A stretch of DNA of 64,000 nt from Aeromonas sp. FDAARGOS 1405. Its GTDB lineage: Bacteria; Pseudomonadota; Gammaproteobacteria; Enterobacterales; Aeromonadaceae. This document shows positions 42,162 to 51,732 of this stretch, one piece after another. Both the position numbers and the translations under genes were made by a program. The stretch spans positions 2,365,001-2,429,000 of the forward strand of contig NZ_CP077311.1 of NCBI RefSeq assembly GCF_019048265.1. Reading direction: 5' to 3'. Position 1 is the stretch's first letter. Each line of letters starts with the position of its first letter. Below the pieces are notes generated by a model. The model saw only the letters and a program-made list of their open reading frames with translations. It did not search any database and had not been told where the DNA came from.

Positions 42162-44039
42162 TCAGATACGGAACATACCGACCTGATTACTCAATTCACC
42201 CGAAATATTTTTAAGTTGTTCAGAGAGATGGCGTGAGCTGTCGGCATCTACGGCCAGTTCGTCCGAGACATCTTTCACCGCCTGAATGTTGCGGCTGACC
42301 TCGTCAGTAACGGCTCGTTGCTCCTCGGCGGCGCTGGAGATCTGGGTCGCCATGTCGGAGATCTGGTTGATGGAAGCGGTGATCTGCTCCAGCGCCTGGG
42401 TGGCGTTGTTGGCATCATCCACGCTGTTCTGAGCCAGCAACTGCCCTTCATGCATGGTACTGACCGCACCCTGGGTATTGCGCTGCAGGGTTTCGATCAT
42501 GCTGCGGATCTCGACGGTGGAGCTGTGAGTACGCTGTGACAGCACCCGTACCTCGTCTGCAACCACCGCAAAGCCACGGCCCTGCTCGCCGGCACGAGCA
42601 GCTTCAATAGCAGCGTTCAGTGCCAGCAGGTTGGTCTGCTCGGCGATGCCCTGAATGGTGGAGAGGATGGTATTGATCTCCTGCGCGTTCTTCTCCAGCT
42701 CTTGAATGATGTTGGATGCCTGCTCGACCTGAGTCGCCAGATCGGTGATGGAACGCTGGTTGCGGGCGATGACCTGCTTGCCATGTTCACAGCTGCTGCT
42801 AGAGGATCGGGCAGCTTCGGCGGTCTGTTCGGCGTTGCTGGCCACTTCAACGGCAGTGGCGGACATCTCATGGACAGCCGTGGCGATCTGGGAGATCTCG
42901 TTTTGCTGGCGTGCCAGCCCCTGATTCGCCTTCTCCGCCATGCTGTGGGAGGACTTGGCTTGCTGGTTGAGTTGGCCGGAAGAGTTGGAGATATCCTGCA
43001 CCATTACATGGATCCGATCGATGAAGGTGTTGACGTGTTTGGCAACCGCGCCTACCTCATCCTCACGCTCAATCTTGATGCGACGGGTCAAGTCGCCGTT
43101 ACCGCGTGAGAGATCGGCAATCGCTTCGCCCAGCGTTTTCAGGGGCGCCAGCGAGCCGTTGATGGCGACATAGGAGAAACCAGCCACGATCAGTATGGTG
43201 ATAAGCCCCTGGATAAGGGAAGAGGTGACCATGCTGCGGACTGACTGGTAGGCGGTTTCCTCATCCACCATCATGCCGTAATACCAGTTGGTATTGGGGA
43301 TGGCGTTAAAGTCAAAGACCTCTTTCTTGCCGCTGATCACCAGCTCGTTGATCGTACCGTCATGAGCTATCTGGTTGATGTAAGATGCGGTCAACTCAGG
43401 GGCTAACGCAGTGGCGGGTTTCAGGCTCAGGGAGGCATCGGGGTGAGCGATGATGGTGCCATTGCTGTCCACCAGCATGGCGTAGGTGCCCTCGGTGGTG
43501 ACCGCCAGAATGTCCGAGATCAGTGAGCTGATGGAGACGTCACCGGCGATGACCCCCTGGGTATTGCCGCGCTGGAACGGCTCGGCAATGGTGACAATCA
43601 GCTGGCCGGTGGAGATGTCGGCATAGGGGGCTGTAATGACCAGCTTGCCTGCGGCGGCCGCGTCCTTGTACCAGGGGCGTTGACGGGGGTCATAACCGGC
43701 GGGCAAGTCGGTTGGTTTGCTCTGAATCATTTTGCCGTCTGCGGTACCGGCATAGACCAGGTCGAAGCCACCGGCATTCATGGACTGGGCCAGATGACTG
43801 ATGGGCTCATCTTCTTTGGCGAATGCTTCCTTGGTGGTGCTGACCATGCTGATCCGGGCGTCGACCCAGCGGGAGATCCCCTTGACGTTGGCCATGGAGC
43901 TTTCGTCGATGATATTCCAGACCAGTCGCTGGGTCTCGCTGCGCAGTTGCGAGGTGTTGTACCAGACCTGCAGGCCGGTGATCACCAGAATGATGACCCC
44001 GATAGCCAGAACAAGCTTGTTTTTAATGGATAAGTTCAT
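42162..44039 (-). CDS. Methyl-accepting chemotaxis protein with dCache sensor, amino-acid type
   Basis: A 625-residue chemoreceptor: TM1 about 8-27, periplasmic dCache_1 domain 33-275, TM2 about 280-300, HAMP 301-355, and a signalling domain with the hairpin tip [34 protein letters not shown]. In the sensor, Tyr116, Arg121, Trp123, Tyr124, Tyr139, Asp141 and Asp167 fall at the spacing of the amino-acid-binding motif known from PctA, so amino acids are the predicted ligands. It is transcribed alone, with a FliA-like -10 upstream. Confidence 0.93.
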   Translation of the reverse strand: MNLSIKNKLVLAIGVIILVITGLQVWYNTSQLRSETQRLVWNIIDESSMANVKGISRWVDARISMVSTTKEAFAKEDEPISHLAQSMNAGGFDLVYAGTADGKMIQSKPTDLPAGYDPRQRPWYKDAAAAGKLVITAPYADISTGQLIVTIAEPFQRGNTQGVIAGDVSISSLISDILAVTTEGTYAMLVDSNGTIIAHPDASLSLKPATALAPELTASYINQIAHDGTINELVISGKKEVFDFNAIPNTNWYYGMMVDEETAYQSVRSMVTSSLIQGLITILIVAGFSYVAINGSLAPLKTLGEAIADLSRGNGDLTRRIKIEREDEVGAVAKHVNTFIDRIHVMVQDISNSSGQLNQQAKSSHSMAEKANQGLARQQNEISQIATAVHEMSATAVEVASNAEQTAEAARSSSSSCEHGKQVIARNQRSITDLATQVEQASNIIQELEKNAQEINTILSTIQGIAEQTNLLALNAAIEAARAGEQGRGFAVVADEVRVLSQRTHSSTVEIRSMIETLQRNTQGAVSTMHEGQLLAQNSVDDANNATQALEQITASINQISDMATQISSAAEEQRAVTDEVSRNIQAVKDVSDELAVDADSSRHLSEQLKNISGELSNQVGMFRI

Positions 44040-44105
44040 AGTTACATCCTTGTGAGCGTCAGTCTGAAGTGTGTGTGGAATCTAGTTATTGTTATGAGCC
44101 TCTGT

Positions 44106-44130
44106 TTATCGGCTGAAGTTGAACTCTTTG
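44106..44130 (-). promoter_or_regulatory. Probable sigma-28 (FliA) promoter of the dCache chemoreceptor
   Basis: On the minus strand GCCGATAA, an exact match to the FliA -10 consensus, lies about 70 bases before the ATG. The upstream CAAAGAGT matches the -35 (TAAAGTTT) only in part and with short spacing. Confidence 0.5.
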
Positions 44131-44194
44131 TATCCCGGTCAGCTATTTAAAGTTAGTGCCTAAATCAGTGGTTATCCATGCGTGTGTCGCCCCC

Positions 44195-44878
44195 TCACTG
44201 CGTCAGAAAACGATCTGGTCGATTGGTGAAGATTCCATCGACCCCCATGCTAGAGAGCGTTTCATAATCTTCTGGATAATCAACGGTATAAACCAGAACT
44301 TTGAGCCCCCGGCGATGTGCATCATCGACCAGCGCGGCATCGATAAAATCAACATCGCAATTGATGGACCAGGCCCCCAGCTCGTCGGCAAACTGCGCCA
44401 GGTTGAGCGGCAGGCTGGCGGTCAGAGCACCGAGCCGGATATCGGGCCGCAAGGCGGCAAATCGGGCCAGCTCCGGGTGATGGAAGGAGGAGACCACCCA
44501 CTGGCCGGGAGTAAAGCCCAGCTCGGCCTCTGCCCGTCGGGTCAGGTCTGCCACCGCATCGGCGCTATGGGCCCCCTTGAGCTCGATATGCAGCTCGCAG
44601 CGTCCGGCGATGATCTCCATCACCTGCCACAGGGTCGGGAGCACCTCTCCCTCACCGGCATCGAGCTGCTCCAGATAGGAGCGGGATTGCTCGGTCAGCA
44701 CCCCCTTGCCATTGGTGCAGCGCTCCAGCCGCCGGTCGTGGAAGACCCACAACTCGCCATCGGCCGTCTGCACGTCGATCTCGATGGCTGATGCTCCCAG
44801 CTCCAGCGCTTTGGCCATCGCCTTGAGAGTGTTTTCGGGGGCCAGGCCGCTGGCGCCACGGTGGGCAATAATCTGCAT
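44195..44878 (-). CDS. Cytosolic glycerophosphodiester phosphodiesterase
   Basis: A 227-residue GDPD TIM barrel like UgpQ. Catalytic HRGASGLAPENT at the N-terminus, metal ligands EIDVQ, the second His in VFHDRRLERCTNGKG, and HIELKG are all present. No signal peptide, so it is cytosolic and would split glycerophosphodiesters into glycerol-3-phosphate and an alcohol. AAAGGAGCAG precedes the ATG, and it starts only 24 bases after the mechanosensitive-channel gene, which suggests one transcript. Confidence 0.92.
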   Translation of the reverse strand: MQIIAHRGASGLAPENTLKAMAKALELGASAIEIDVQTADGELWVFHDRRLERCTNGKGVLTEQSRSYLEQLDAGEGEVLPTLWQVMEIIAGRCELHIELKGAHSADAVADLTRRAEAELGFTPGQWVVSSFHHPELARFAALRPDIRLGALTASLPLNLAQFADELGAWSINCDVDFIDAALVDDAHRRGLKVLVYTVDYPEDYETLSSMGVDGIFTNRPDRFLTQ

Positions 44879-44902
44879 GTTCTGCTCCTTTCAACTCGCG
44901 GA

Positions 44903-47900
44903 TCAGCCGCGGCTCAGGTGAATGTCGATCTGTTGATGGGGCAGGGTAAGTCCCTGCTGTTGCATCTTCTCCAGCACCAGCGAGTGAACCTCGTGAGTGA
45001 TGGGCATCCGGTGATCCATGTTGTTGACGTAGAGGCGGATCTCGTAGATCAGCGCCGAGTCGGTGAATTCGATCAGGAATACTTCCGGACTGGGGGTCTC
45101 CAGTACCAAAGTAGAGGCATGGATCGCCTCCTCAAGAATACGTTGCACCAGTTTCGGATCACGGGTCAGACCGATCCGGATACGCAGTTTGACCCGGGTT
45201 ATCGCATCGGAGAGCGACCAGTTGATGAACTGCTCGGTGATAAAGGCCTTGTTGGGCACGATGATCTCCTTGCGATCCCAATCCACTATGGTGGTCGCCC
45301 GGGTTTTGATCTTGGTGACGGTGCCGGTGAGATCGCGAATAGTAACAGTGTCACCGAGCCGGATTGGTTTCTCGAACAGGATGATGAGGCCGGAAACAAA
45401 GTTGGCGAAGATCTCCTGCAGGCCGAAACCCAGCCCTACCGAGAGGGCGGCTACCAGCCACTGGGTCTTCGACCAGTCGATACCGAGCATGGAGAAACCG
45501 GTGAGGGCGCCAACGAGGATCACCAGATACTTGCTGATCGTGGTGAGTGCAAAGCCGGTTCCGGGAGAGAGGCTGAGGTGCTGAAGCAGGGTCAGCTCCA
45601 TCAGCCCCGGCAGGTTGCGGGAGGTCACTACGGTCAGGATGAAGACGAAGGCGGTCAGCATCAGATCCTGCAGGGTGATGGCGGAGAGCTGCTCGATGCC
45701 ACCAATCTTGCTGCTCACCTGCCATACCTCGATATTGCTGAGGAAGCTGAACGCCGAGTTGAGATCCGACCATTGCACTACCACCAGCATGGTGAAGCCG
45801 AGCATCAGCAGGGTGCGCACCAGCCCCAGCGACTGGGCGCTGATGGTGTCGAGGTCCAGCTCAGTCTCTTCCACCACATCGGGGATCTCCGAACTTAGCT
45901 CCTCCTGATTGTCGTCACGGCCGCGCTGGGCCAGCATCTCGGCCCGCTTGCTCTTGGCACGCTCGAAGGCAAGGCGGCGGCGCTGGATCAGCATCCAGCG
46001 TCTGGCCAGATAGTAGATGAGCAGGCAGCCCAGCCCCATCAGCAGGCTCAGCTCCAGCTGGCGCAGCAGGGTACGCGAGGTATAGAAGTAGCCAAACAGG
46101 GAGCCAATCACCGCCAGCAATGGTGCCAGCATCAGGCTGTTCCAGATGAAATGATGCAGCAGGTGGGGCTTGGTCATGTCACTCTGGCCCCAGGTGAGCG
46201 GTAGTCGCTCCCGGTTGAGGCGGGCAAAGAAAAGCAGCAGCCAGAGCGCGCCGATCATGAAGGCCATCCGGCCGAGGGAGTCGTAGAAGGCGTGCTCCTG
46301 ATAGCTGTTGGCCATCCCCTGCACGAAGAAGCTAGGGATCAGCACCAGCAGCAGGGTTCGAAACTGGTTCCATACCTGCTGGACCCGCTCTTTTGGCCAG
46401 CGGAAGTGAAGGATCAGGATCCCCCGCTCGAGCGTCAGGTGACGGGCCATCACCAGTGCCAGCAGCAGAAACCATATTTCCCCAAGTCCACGCCCGATCG
46501 CAACGGCGAACGGGTATTGCCAGGCCCCTTCGAGCAGGCCGCGAACCATCAATACCATTGCGGGCAGCGGCAAAGATGCAATCAGGGAGCGCAGCAGCAG
46601 GCGGCTGGTGAGACTGAATTTATCCTGGGTCACCTTGCCGATACGCGGTGCTATGTAGTCGCAGAACTGGCTCAAATGGCGGGCCAGTTTGATCCAGCTC
46701 CAGGTCAGCACCAGTAGACCAAGGCTTGCCAGGGTGAGAGTGATAGGACTGTTCTCGGCGATGGCATAGGGCAGTTGCAGCCAGTTGTTCGGGTTAAAGG
46801 CCAGGGCCAGCGCGGCAGGAATACCGAGCATCACCTGCGGCGTAAAGGGGCGCACATCCGGCAGCCAGAACAGGTGGCTGGCGCTGAGTTCGCGGATTTC
46901 GTCGATCTTGCTGTTTTGGCGACTATAGAGCAGTTTGAGCCTGGTCTGTTCCTGGATCAGGGTGTCTGATGCATCGTTTAGTCGGGTCAGCAGTTGACGA
47001 CGGGCCTTGAGCAGGTTGTCGAGCACCGACAATTGTGGGCGATCCAGTGTCACTTCCTCCCCGGACAGCAACTTCTCGCGCAACAGGTTGGTGTCCTTCA
47101 GTCCATCCTGCTCGCTCTCGTACTGGTACTTGGCCATGCGGGCATTGACGATCTCCGACTCCAGTTTGTCGAGGGGGAAATAGGCTGGCAGGTCGGAAAG
47201 TTTGCTGCGAAGGTTTTCACCATAAGCCGTACTGATCTGCAGCCACTCCAGCTGTTCTCGTACCGAGTTGACCAGATCGTTTAGCTCAAACAGATTCTTG
47301 TCGATGGTGCGCTGTTCGTCCTGCACCCGCTCAATCTGATCCTCCAGCGTGCCGAGCTGGATCGAGAGCGCCTGGTTTTTTTGCTGCTGCTCCAGCAGCA
47401 GCGGCATGTCTGTGGTCAGTTGCTTGCGCAGCCGCTCGCTCTCTTTGAGTGCCAGCTCGGTTTTCTCCCGTCGCAGCTGGTTCTGCTGGGCCAGCAAGCT
47501 GGCTTGCCACTCATCCTCATCGGCGATGGCCAGATTGAGCTGTTGCAGTTTCAGCTTGCCAAGATCGTTGCGCTGCTGGGCGGAAAGCTGCTCCAGCTCC
47601 AGCATCTGGATCCGGTCTGAGAGACTTTGCTCCTTCATTCTGGTCACCAGTTGCTGGGACTCCTGCAACCGATCCGATTCGCTGCTGAAGCTCAGTCGTT
47701 CCAGCTGGCTGCGGGTCAGCTGCAGCTGTTTGCGCAGATCATCTACCCGCAGGTGATACTCCTGACCTGTGCTTTCCAGCTGATTGAGGCTATCCATCAC
47801 CCCCTGTCGCTCTTTGCGCAGATTGAGTTGACGGTTGCTGCTCAGGCCAATTGCCTGGCGTAGGGCCTCCTCCTTGAGTGTGGCGAGCGGTGGACGAGAG

Positions 47901-48181
47901 AGGGGCTGATAGTTGTGCAGGCTCTCCTTGAGCCGTGCCGACTCCTTGGGGTAGTCGATAAGGATCTGCTGATAGGCTTTGCTCTGTTCCCGGTAACGTA
48001 GCGCTTCTCTGGCATATTGCAGCGCCTGCTGGTAGCTCTCCCGCAGCTTCTGGTTTTCCGGGGTGTCGCTTTTGGGCACGCTCTGCAGCAAGGCTTCGGT
48101 CTGGGCAATGGCATCATCAGCTTTTGCCGCGGGAAGCAAGAGCAGAGAGAGCAGCAGAAAGGTGAGCAGGCGTTGCAACAT
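44903..48181 (-). CDS. mscM: MscM/MscK-type miniconductance mechanosensitive channel
   Basis: A 1092-residue inner-membrane channel of the giant MscS subfamily. Signal peptide about 1-21 (ending KA), a periplasmic coiled-coil domain of some 430 residues rich in Gln/Leu/Glu, then about eleven membrane helices from residue 465 on. The MscS pore domain occupies the last 250 residues: SVGLGFGLQEIFANFVSGLIILFEKPIRLGDTV followed by the beta domain with VDWDRKEIIVPNKAFITEQFINWSL. Length is nearest to E. coli YjeP/MscM (1107). It protects against mild osmotic downshift. Confidence 0.9.
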   Translation of the reverse strand: MLQRLLTFLLLSLLLLPAAKADDAIAQTEALLQSVPKSDTPENQKLRESYQQALQYAREALRYREQSKAYQQILIDYPKESARLKESLHNYQPLSRPPLATLKEEALRQAIGLSSNRQLNLRKERQGVMDSLNQLESTGQEYHLRVDDLRKQLQLTRSQLERLSFSSESDRLQESQQLVTRMKEQSLSDRIQMLELEQLSAQQRNDLGKLKLQQLNLAIADEDEWQASLLAQQNQLRREKTELALKESERLRKQLTTDMPLLLEQQQKNQALSIQLGTLEDQIERVQDEQRTIDKNLFELNDLVNSVREQLEWLQISTAYGENLRSKLSDLPAYFPLDKLESEIVNARMAKYQYESEQDGLKDTNLLREKLLSGEEVTLDRPQLSVLDNLLKARRQLLTRLNDASDTLIQEQTRLKLLYSRQNSKIDEIRELSASHLFWLPDVRPFTPQVMLGIPAALALAFNPNNWLQLPYAIAENSPITLTLASLGLLVLTWSWIKLARHLSQFCDYIAPRIGKVTQDKFSLTSRLLLRSLIASLPLPAMVLMVRGLLEGAWQYPFAVAIGRGLGEIWFLLLALVMARHLTLERGILILHFRWPKERVQQVWNQFRTLLLVLIPSFFVQGMANSYQEHAFYDSLGRMAFMIGALWLLLFFARLNRERLPLTWGQSDMTKPHLLHHFIWNSLMLAPLLAVIGSLFGYFYTSRTLLRQLELSLLMGLGCLLIYYLARRWMLIQRRRLAFERAKSKRAEMLAQRGRDDNQEELSSEIPDVVEETELDLDTISAQSLGLVRTLLMLGFTMLVVVQWSDLNSAFSFLSNIEVWQVSSKIGGIEQLSAITLQDLMLTAFVFILTVVTSRNLPGLMELTLLQHLSLSPGTGFALTTISKYLVILVGALTGFSMLGIDWSKTQWLVAALSVGLGFGLQEIFANFVSGLIILFEKPIRLGDTVTIRDLTGTVTKIKTRATTIVDWDRKEIIVPNKAFITEQFINWSLSDAITRVKLRIRIGLTRDPKLVQRILEEAIHASTLVLETPSPEVFLIEFTDSALIYEIRLYVNNMDHRMPITHEVHSLVLEKMQQQGLTLPHQQIDIHLSRG

Positions 48182-48336
48182 GAGGCTCGTTTCCGTTCAG
48201 AAAGGGTGGTCCTAGCCTAAAGCAGGGCCAGGCGCTGGGTAAAGCAGTCTATATTAATGATTCGTAACACAAATAACAGGAAGTCATGCTGCCGTTTCGC
48301 TATTATCCCTAGCGCTTTTTCTGCACTGGGCCACAT

Positions 48337-49674
48337 ATGTCAGCCGTTGATCTGGGCACTGCCCCGCTATCTCGCCTTTTCTGGCGTTACGTTACGCCGA
48401 CTGTGGCCGCCATGCTGGTCACCGGCATCTATGTCACCATAGACGGCATCTTCGTCGGTCATATTCTGGGTCAGGACGGGCTGGCCGGTCTGATGCTCGC
48501 TTACCCGATTTGTGCCGTGCTCTATGCGGTCGGCGCCCTGATAGGCATGGGCGCATCGGCCCTGGTCTCCTTTCATCTGGGACGCGGCGAGCAGCAGAAG
48601 GCCCGCCATATTGTCGGCAATGCACTGGTGATGGTGCTGCTGGCCGCGGTGCTGCTTGCCTACGTCGGGATCCGTCATGGCGACACCATGCTGGCCTGGA
48701 TGGGGGCCGAAGGAGAGATTTTTAGCGCCGGTCTGGCCTATCTGCACTGGTATGCCTGGCTCGGCGGTTTTGCCATTCTCTCCATGGCCTTTACCGCCTT
48801 GCTGCGCAATGACGGGCGCCCGGGGCTCACTACCTGGATCCTGGTCGGCGGCGGCCTGCTCAATGTGCTGCTTGACTATCTGCTGATGGCTGTTATTCCG
48901 TGGGGGCTGGCTGGTGCCGCCATCGCAACCATGCTCTCCCAGGCGGTGACCGGCGGGCTCTGTCTGTGGCACTTCTTTACCCCGCGCAGCAAGCTGCGGA
49001 TTGGTTGGGATACCCTGATGCCAAACTGGCGGCTGATGGGGGAGACGCTGCGTCTCGGAGTGTCGAGCTTTCTGATGTACCTGTACCTCTCGGTGGTGCT
49101 GGCACTACACAACAAGGCACTGCTGGCCGTAGGCACCTCCCTGCATGTGGCTGCCTACGGGGTGATCAGTTATACCGAGGCGTTCTTCTATCTTATCTTT
49201 GAGGGGATCGCCATGGGCATTCAGCCTATCGCCAGCTTCAATGCGGGAGCAGGCAACTGGCTGCGGGTGTTGCGGGTACGCAATCTGGCACTGACCGTGA
49301 CGGTGGCCATCGCGCTGTGCGGTATGGTACCGCTCTACCTCTGGCCGGAGGCGGCTGTTTATCTGTTTGCCGGCGACAACGCGGCTCTCTTGCCGGTGGC
49401 GAGCCTCGGGATCTGGCTCTACTTCTGGGGGCTGCCGATGGAGGGCTTGCTGCTGGTGGGGGCCACCTACTTTCAGGCCATCAATCGGGCCCGCATCGCC
49501 TCCCTGCTCACCGGCGGCAAGCTGGTGCTGATTGGCGGTTTCTTGTGGGGTTTCTCGACCCTGTGGGGCGTGCCCGGGGTCTGGCTGGCATTGCCAACGT
49601 GCAGCTCATTGCTGGTGTTGGTGATGTGGCGGGCGATGCGTCGGGAGTCCGGCGCCCACACGCTGGCCGGATAG
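48337..49674 (+). CDS. MATE-family efflux transporter
   Basis: A 445-residue inner-membrane protein with about twelve helices in two homologous halves. The first helix holds PTVAAMLVTGIYVTIDGIFVG and the second half FLMYLYLSVVLALHNKALL and AYTEAFF-like segments, typical of MepA/NorM-type cation-coupled multidrug exporters. It is divergent from mscM. Start ATG 48337, no strong ribosome site. Substrates cannot be read from sequence. Confidence 0.9.
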   Translation: MSAVDLGTAPLSRLFWRYVTPTVAAMLVTGIYVTIDGIFVGHILGQDGLAGLMLAYPICAVLYAVGALIGMGASALVSFHLGRGEQQKARHIVGNALVMVLLAAVLLAYVGIRHGDTMLAWMGAEGEIFSAGLAYLHWYAWLGGFAILSMAFTALLRNDGRPGLTTWILVGGGLLNVLLDYLLMAVIPWGLAGAAIATMLSQAVTGGLCLWHFFTPRSKLRIGWDTLMPNWRLMGETLRLGVSSFLMYLYLSVVLALHNKALLAVGTSLHVAAYGVISYTEAFFYLIFEGIAMGIQPIASFNAGAGNWLRVLRVRNLALTVTVAIALCGMVPLYLWPEAAVYLFAGDNAALLPVASLGIWLYFWGLPMEGLLLVGATYFQAINRARIASLLTGGKLVLIGGFLWGFSTLWGVPGVWLALPTCSSLLVLVMWRAMRRESGAHTLAG

Positions 49675-49701
49675 GTAATCAGGTTCGACGTGCAGATAGC
49701 A

Positions 49702-49730
49702 GACAGGCAGCCATGGGCTGCCTGTTTTGT
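49702..49730 (+). terminator. Terminator after the MATE gene
   Basis: ACAGGCAGCC/GGCTGCCTGT with an ATG loop and TTTTG after it, 28 bases past the stop; also downstream of the converging M23 gene. Confidence 0.85.
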
Positions 49731-49762
49731 TAGAGGATGTTTTGTTAACGGGCTCTGCCGAT

Positions 49763-50584
49763 TCAGGGCTTGAAGGCACCGATAAAGATGGCGGGATCGA
49801 CCCGGGTGTCGTTGAGGCTGACGTTCCAGTGCATATGGGGGCCGGTAGCGCGGCCGGTCGAACCGACTCGCCCGACGATGCCGCCACGCGGCAGGCTCTG
49901 GCCGAGCTTCACATCGATCTTCGACATGTGGCAGAACATGCTGATGAGCCCCTGACCGTGGTCGACAAAGACGGTATTGCCATTGAAGAAGTAGTTGCCG
50001 ATCAGGATCACCTTGCCGGCGGCGGGGGACTTGATCGGGGTGCCGGCGTCCACGGCGAAGTCGAGGCCGGAGTGGGGATTGCGCTCCTCGCCATTGAAGA
50101 AACGACGCAGGCCAAACGGGCTGGAGAGGGGGCCGTTGACCGGCTTGTCGAACAGCAGGTTGCTCGGCTGGTTGGGGCTGAAGGTCTGGTAAGCCCGGGT
50201 CTGCTCCGCCAGCTCTCGGTTGATGCGGGTCATATCCTCGGCGAGCGGATTGACCTGACGGCTGTTCTTGAGCTTGATGTGCTGCTCGCGGTAGTGCTTG
50301 GGGGTCACGGTGAAGCCGAGAGTACGGCCATCACCTGTGGTCAGTTGCTGGGCGCCGGGCGTGCTTTTCAGAGAGATGCCGACGATGGCGATCCACTGGT
50401 TGTCTTCGCGCACTACCAGCACGGGCTTGTCGTGATAGCGGGCCGTGGGGGCAGTGGGTGACGCGCCAAGAGGGATCACCGCAACGCCACCTGGTACCGG
50501 ATGGTTGAGCAGGCGACTGATAAAACCCTCGGCCAAGGCCGACTGGCTGGCCAGTAACAACAACAGACAACACACAACTCTCAT
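49763..50584 (-). CDS. M23-family cell-wall endopeptidase
   Basis: A 273-residue secreted protein with a signal peptide (about 1-18, ending ALA). The N-terminal part (about 20-120) is a beta-rich domain that precedes the LytM/M23 domain (about 150-265). The zinc ligands are complete: HSGLDFA for His-x3-Asp and HMHWNV for the final His-x-His, with GNTVFVDHGQGL between. It should cut peptide crosslinks of peptidoglycan. ATG 50582-50584 is the chosen start because the signal peptide begins there. Confidence 0.92.
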   Translation of the reverse strand: MRVVCCLLLLLASQSALAEGFISRLLNHPVPGGVAVIPLGASPTAPTARYHDKPVLVVREDNQWIAIVGISLKSTPGAQQLTTGDGRTLGFTVTPKHYREQHIKLKNSRQVNPLAEDMTRINRELAEQTRAYQTFSPNQPSNLLFDKPVNGPLSSPFGLRRFFNGEERNPHSGLDFAVDAGTPIKSPAAGKVILIGNYFFNGNTVFVDHGQGLISMFCHMSKIDVKLGQSLPRGGIVGRVGSTGRATGPHMHWNVSLNDTRVDPAIFIGAFKP

Positions 50585-50744
50585 GACGATACCACTCGAT
50601 GTTAAAGCGCCCGGGATGGCGGGATGACAACCCCCTGTCCGGCATTCGTCGATCACTAAAGGGTGATCACGGCACGCTGGCCACGACAGGCGCGGCTGGG
50701 GAAGGGGGCAGATTGTGCCTCGTTATGGTCGGGGCAGCCAGAGG

Positions 50745-50769
50745 CGGGGCGTGGCTGACGCCCCTTTTG
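50745..50769 (+). terminator. Stand-alone terminator-like hairpin in an intergenic region
   Basis: GGGGCGT/ACGCCCC with loop GGCTG then TTTTGTG on the plus strand, although no plus-strand gene ends upstream. The 302-base gap 50585-50886 otherwise holds only this and the promoter at 50816-50844. Confidence 0.5.
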
Positions 50770-50815
50770 TGCATAGCTGCGTCAGGTTTTATGTCGTGGT
50801 CGGGCCGCTTCGCCA

Positions 50816-50844
50816 TTGAGTCGCCCCCGCCCTAGCTCTAGAAT
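50816..50844 (+). promoter_or_regulatory. Sigma-70 promoter of the BPSS1780-like gene
   Basis: TTGAGT, a 17-base spacer and TAGAAT. The -10 is followed by the gene's ribosome site GAGGAGA and ATG 43 bases later. Confidence 0.55.
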
Positions 50845-50886
50845 CGGCTTCCGGCACTGATGCCACCGACACTCCGAGGAGACGAT

Positions 50887-51666
50887 ATGAACGGATTACC
50901 CCCTTTGCGCACCACTCCGGCCCGGTACACGACAGGTCGTGGCTGGCTCTGGGTTCGCAGCGGGTTCGATATCTTCAACAAGGGTATGGGGATCAGCGTG
51001 GCCATGGTGTTGGTCTGGTTTATGGTGGGCATGCTGCTGGAGCAACTGCCGGCGGGTGGCCTTATCTCCCAGCTGCTCTACATGGTGTGGGGCGCGGGTT
51101 GGGTGGCGGTCGCCGCTCGGGGTTATCGGGGGGAGCCGCTGCAGTTTGCCGATCTCTTCGCCGGTTTTCGCCACAAGCTGACCCCGCTGATGCTAGGCGG
51201 TCTGCTGGTGTTGCTGCTGTTCAGCCTGGTGGGCCTCGTCTGTCTCGGTCTGCTCTCCATGTGGGGGCTGCTCCCGCTGCTGACGCAGGATCCCGAGAGC
51301 ATGGTGGTCTCAGCCAGCCAGTTGCAACAACTGCTGCTGGTATTGCTGGTGGGTATGCTGCTTATCATTCCCGTGCTGATGGGGGTCACCTTTGCTCCGG
51401 CGCTGATCTACCACCACGATATCGGCATCATCCAGGCGGTACGGCTGAGCTTCTTCGGCTGCTGGCGCAATATGTGGCCCTTCTTCTGGTGGGGACTGCT
51501 CTCAGCCATGTTGTTGCTGTTTGGCGCTGTGCTGTTACTGGTAGGTCTGCTGGTGGTGATCCCGGCGCTCAACTACTCCATCTATGTGGCTTATCGGGAT
51601 ATTTTCCTCGACGAGAGTGCGCAGCCGGAAGCGCCGCACTCAGAACCATTCGGATTTGAAGCCTGA
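50887..51666 (+). CDS. Polytopic inner-membrane protein, BPSS1780-like
   Basis: A 259-residue protein with about six membrane helices (from residue 33 to 240), opening with VRSGFDIFNKGMG and including YHHDIGIIQAVRLSFFGCWRNMWPFFWWG. This matches the BPSS1780 family as I recall it, which has no proven function. GAGGAGACGAT precedes the ATG. It is monocistronic between its own promoter and terminator. Confidence 0.78.
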   Translation: MNGLPPLRTTPARYTTGRGWLWVRSGFDIFNKGMGISVAMVLVWFMVGMLLEQLPAGGLISQLLYMVWGAGWVAVAARGYRGEPLQFADLFAGFRHKLTPLMLGGLLVLLLFSLVGLVCLGLLSMWGLLPLLTQDPESMVVSASQLQQLLLVLLVGMLLIIPVLMGVTFAPALIYHHDIGIIQAVRLSFFGCWRNMWPFFWWGLLSAMLLLFGAVLLLVGLLVVIPALNYSIYVAYRDIFLDESAQPEAPHSEPFGFEA

Positions 51667-51683
51667 TCAAGGGATCAGAGTGA

Positions 51684-51711
51684 AGAAGGGGCCCGCAGCG
51701 GCCCCTTCGTT
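51684..51711. terminator. Terminator between BPSS1780-like gene and LysR gene
   Basis: GAAGGGGCC/GGCCCCTTC with a CGCAGC loop lies between two converging genes; the T-runs are short on both sides. Confidence 0.7.
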
Positions 51712-51732
51712 ATGTTTGGGTGTGCGGAGTGC

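Noticed and set aside
44861..45898. 345-codon plus-strand frame
   Set aside because: Antisense to the MscS domain of mscM; charged, low-hydrophobicity shadow.
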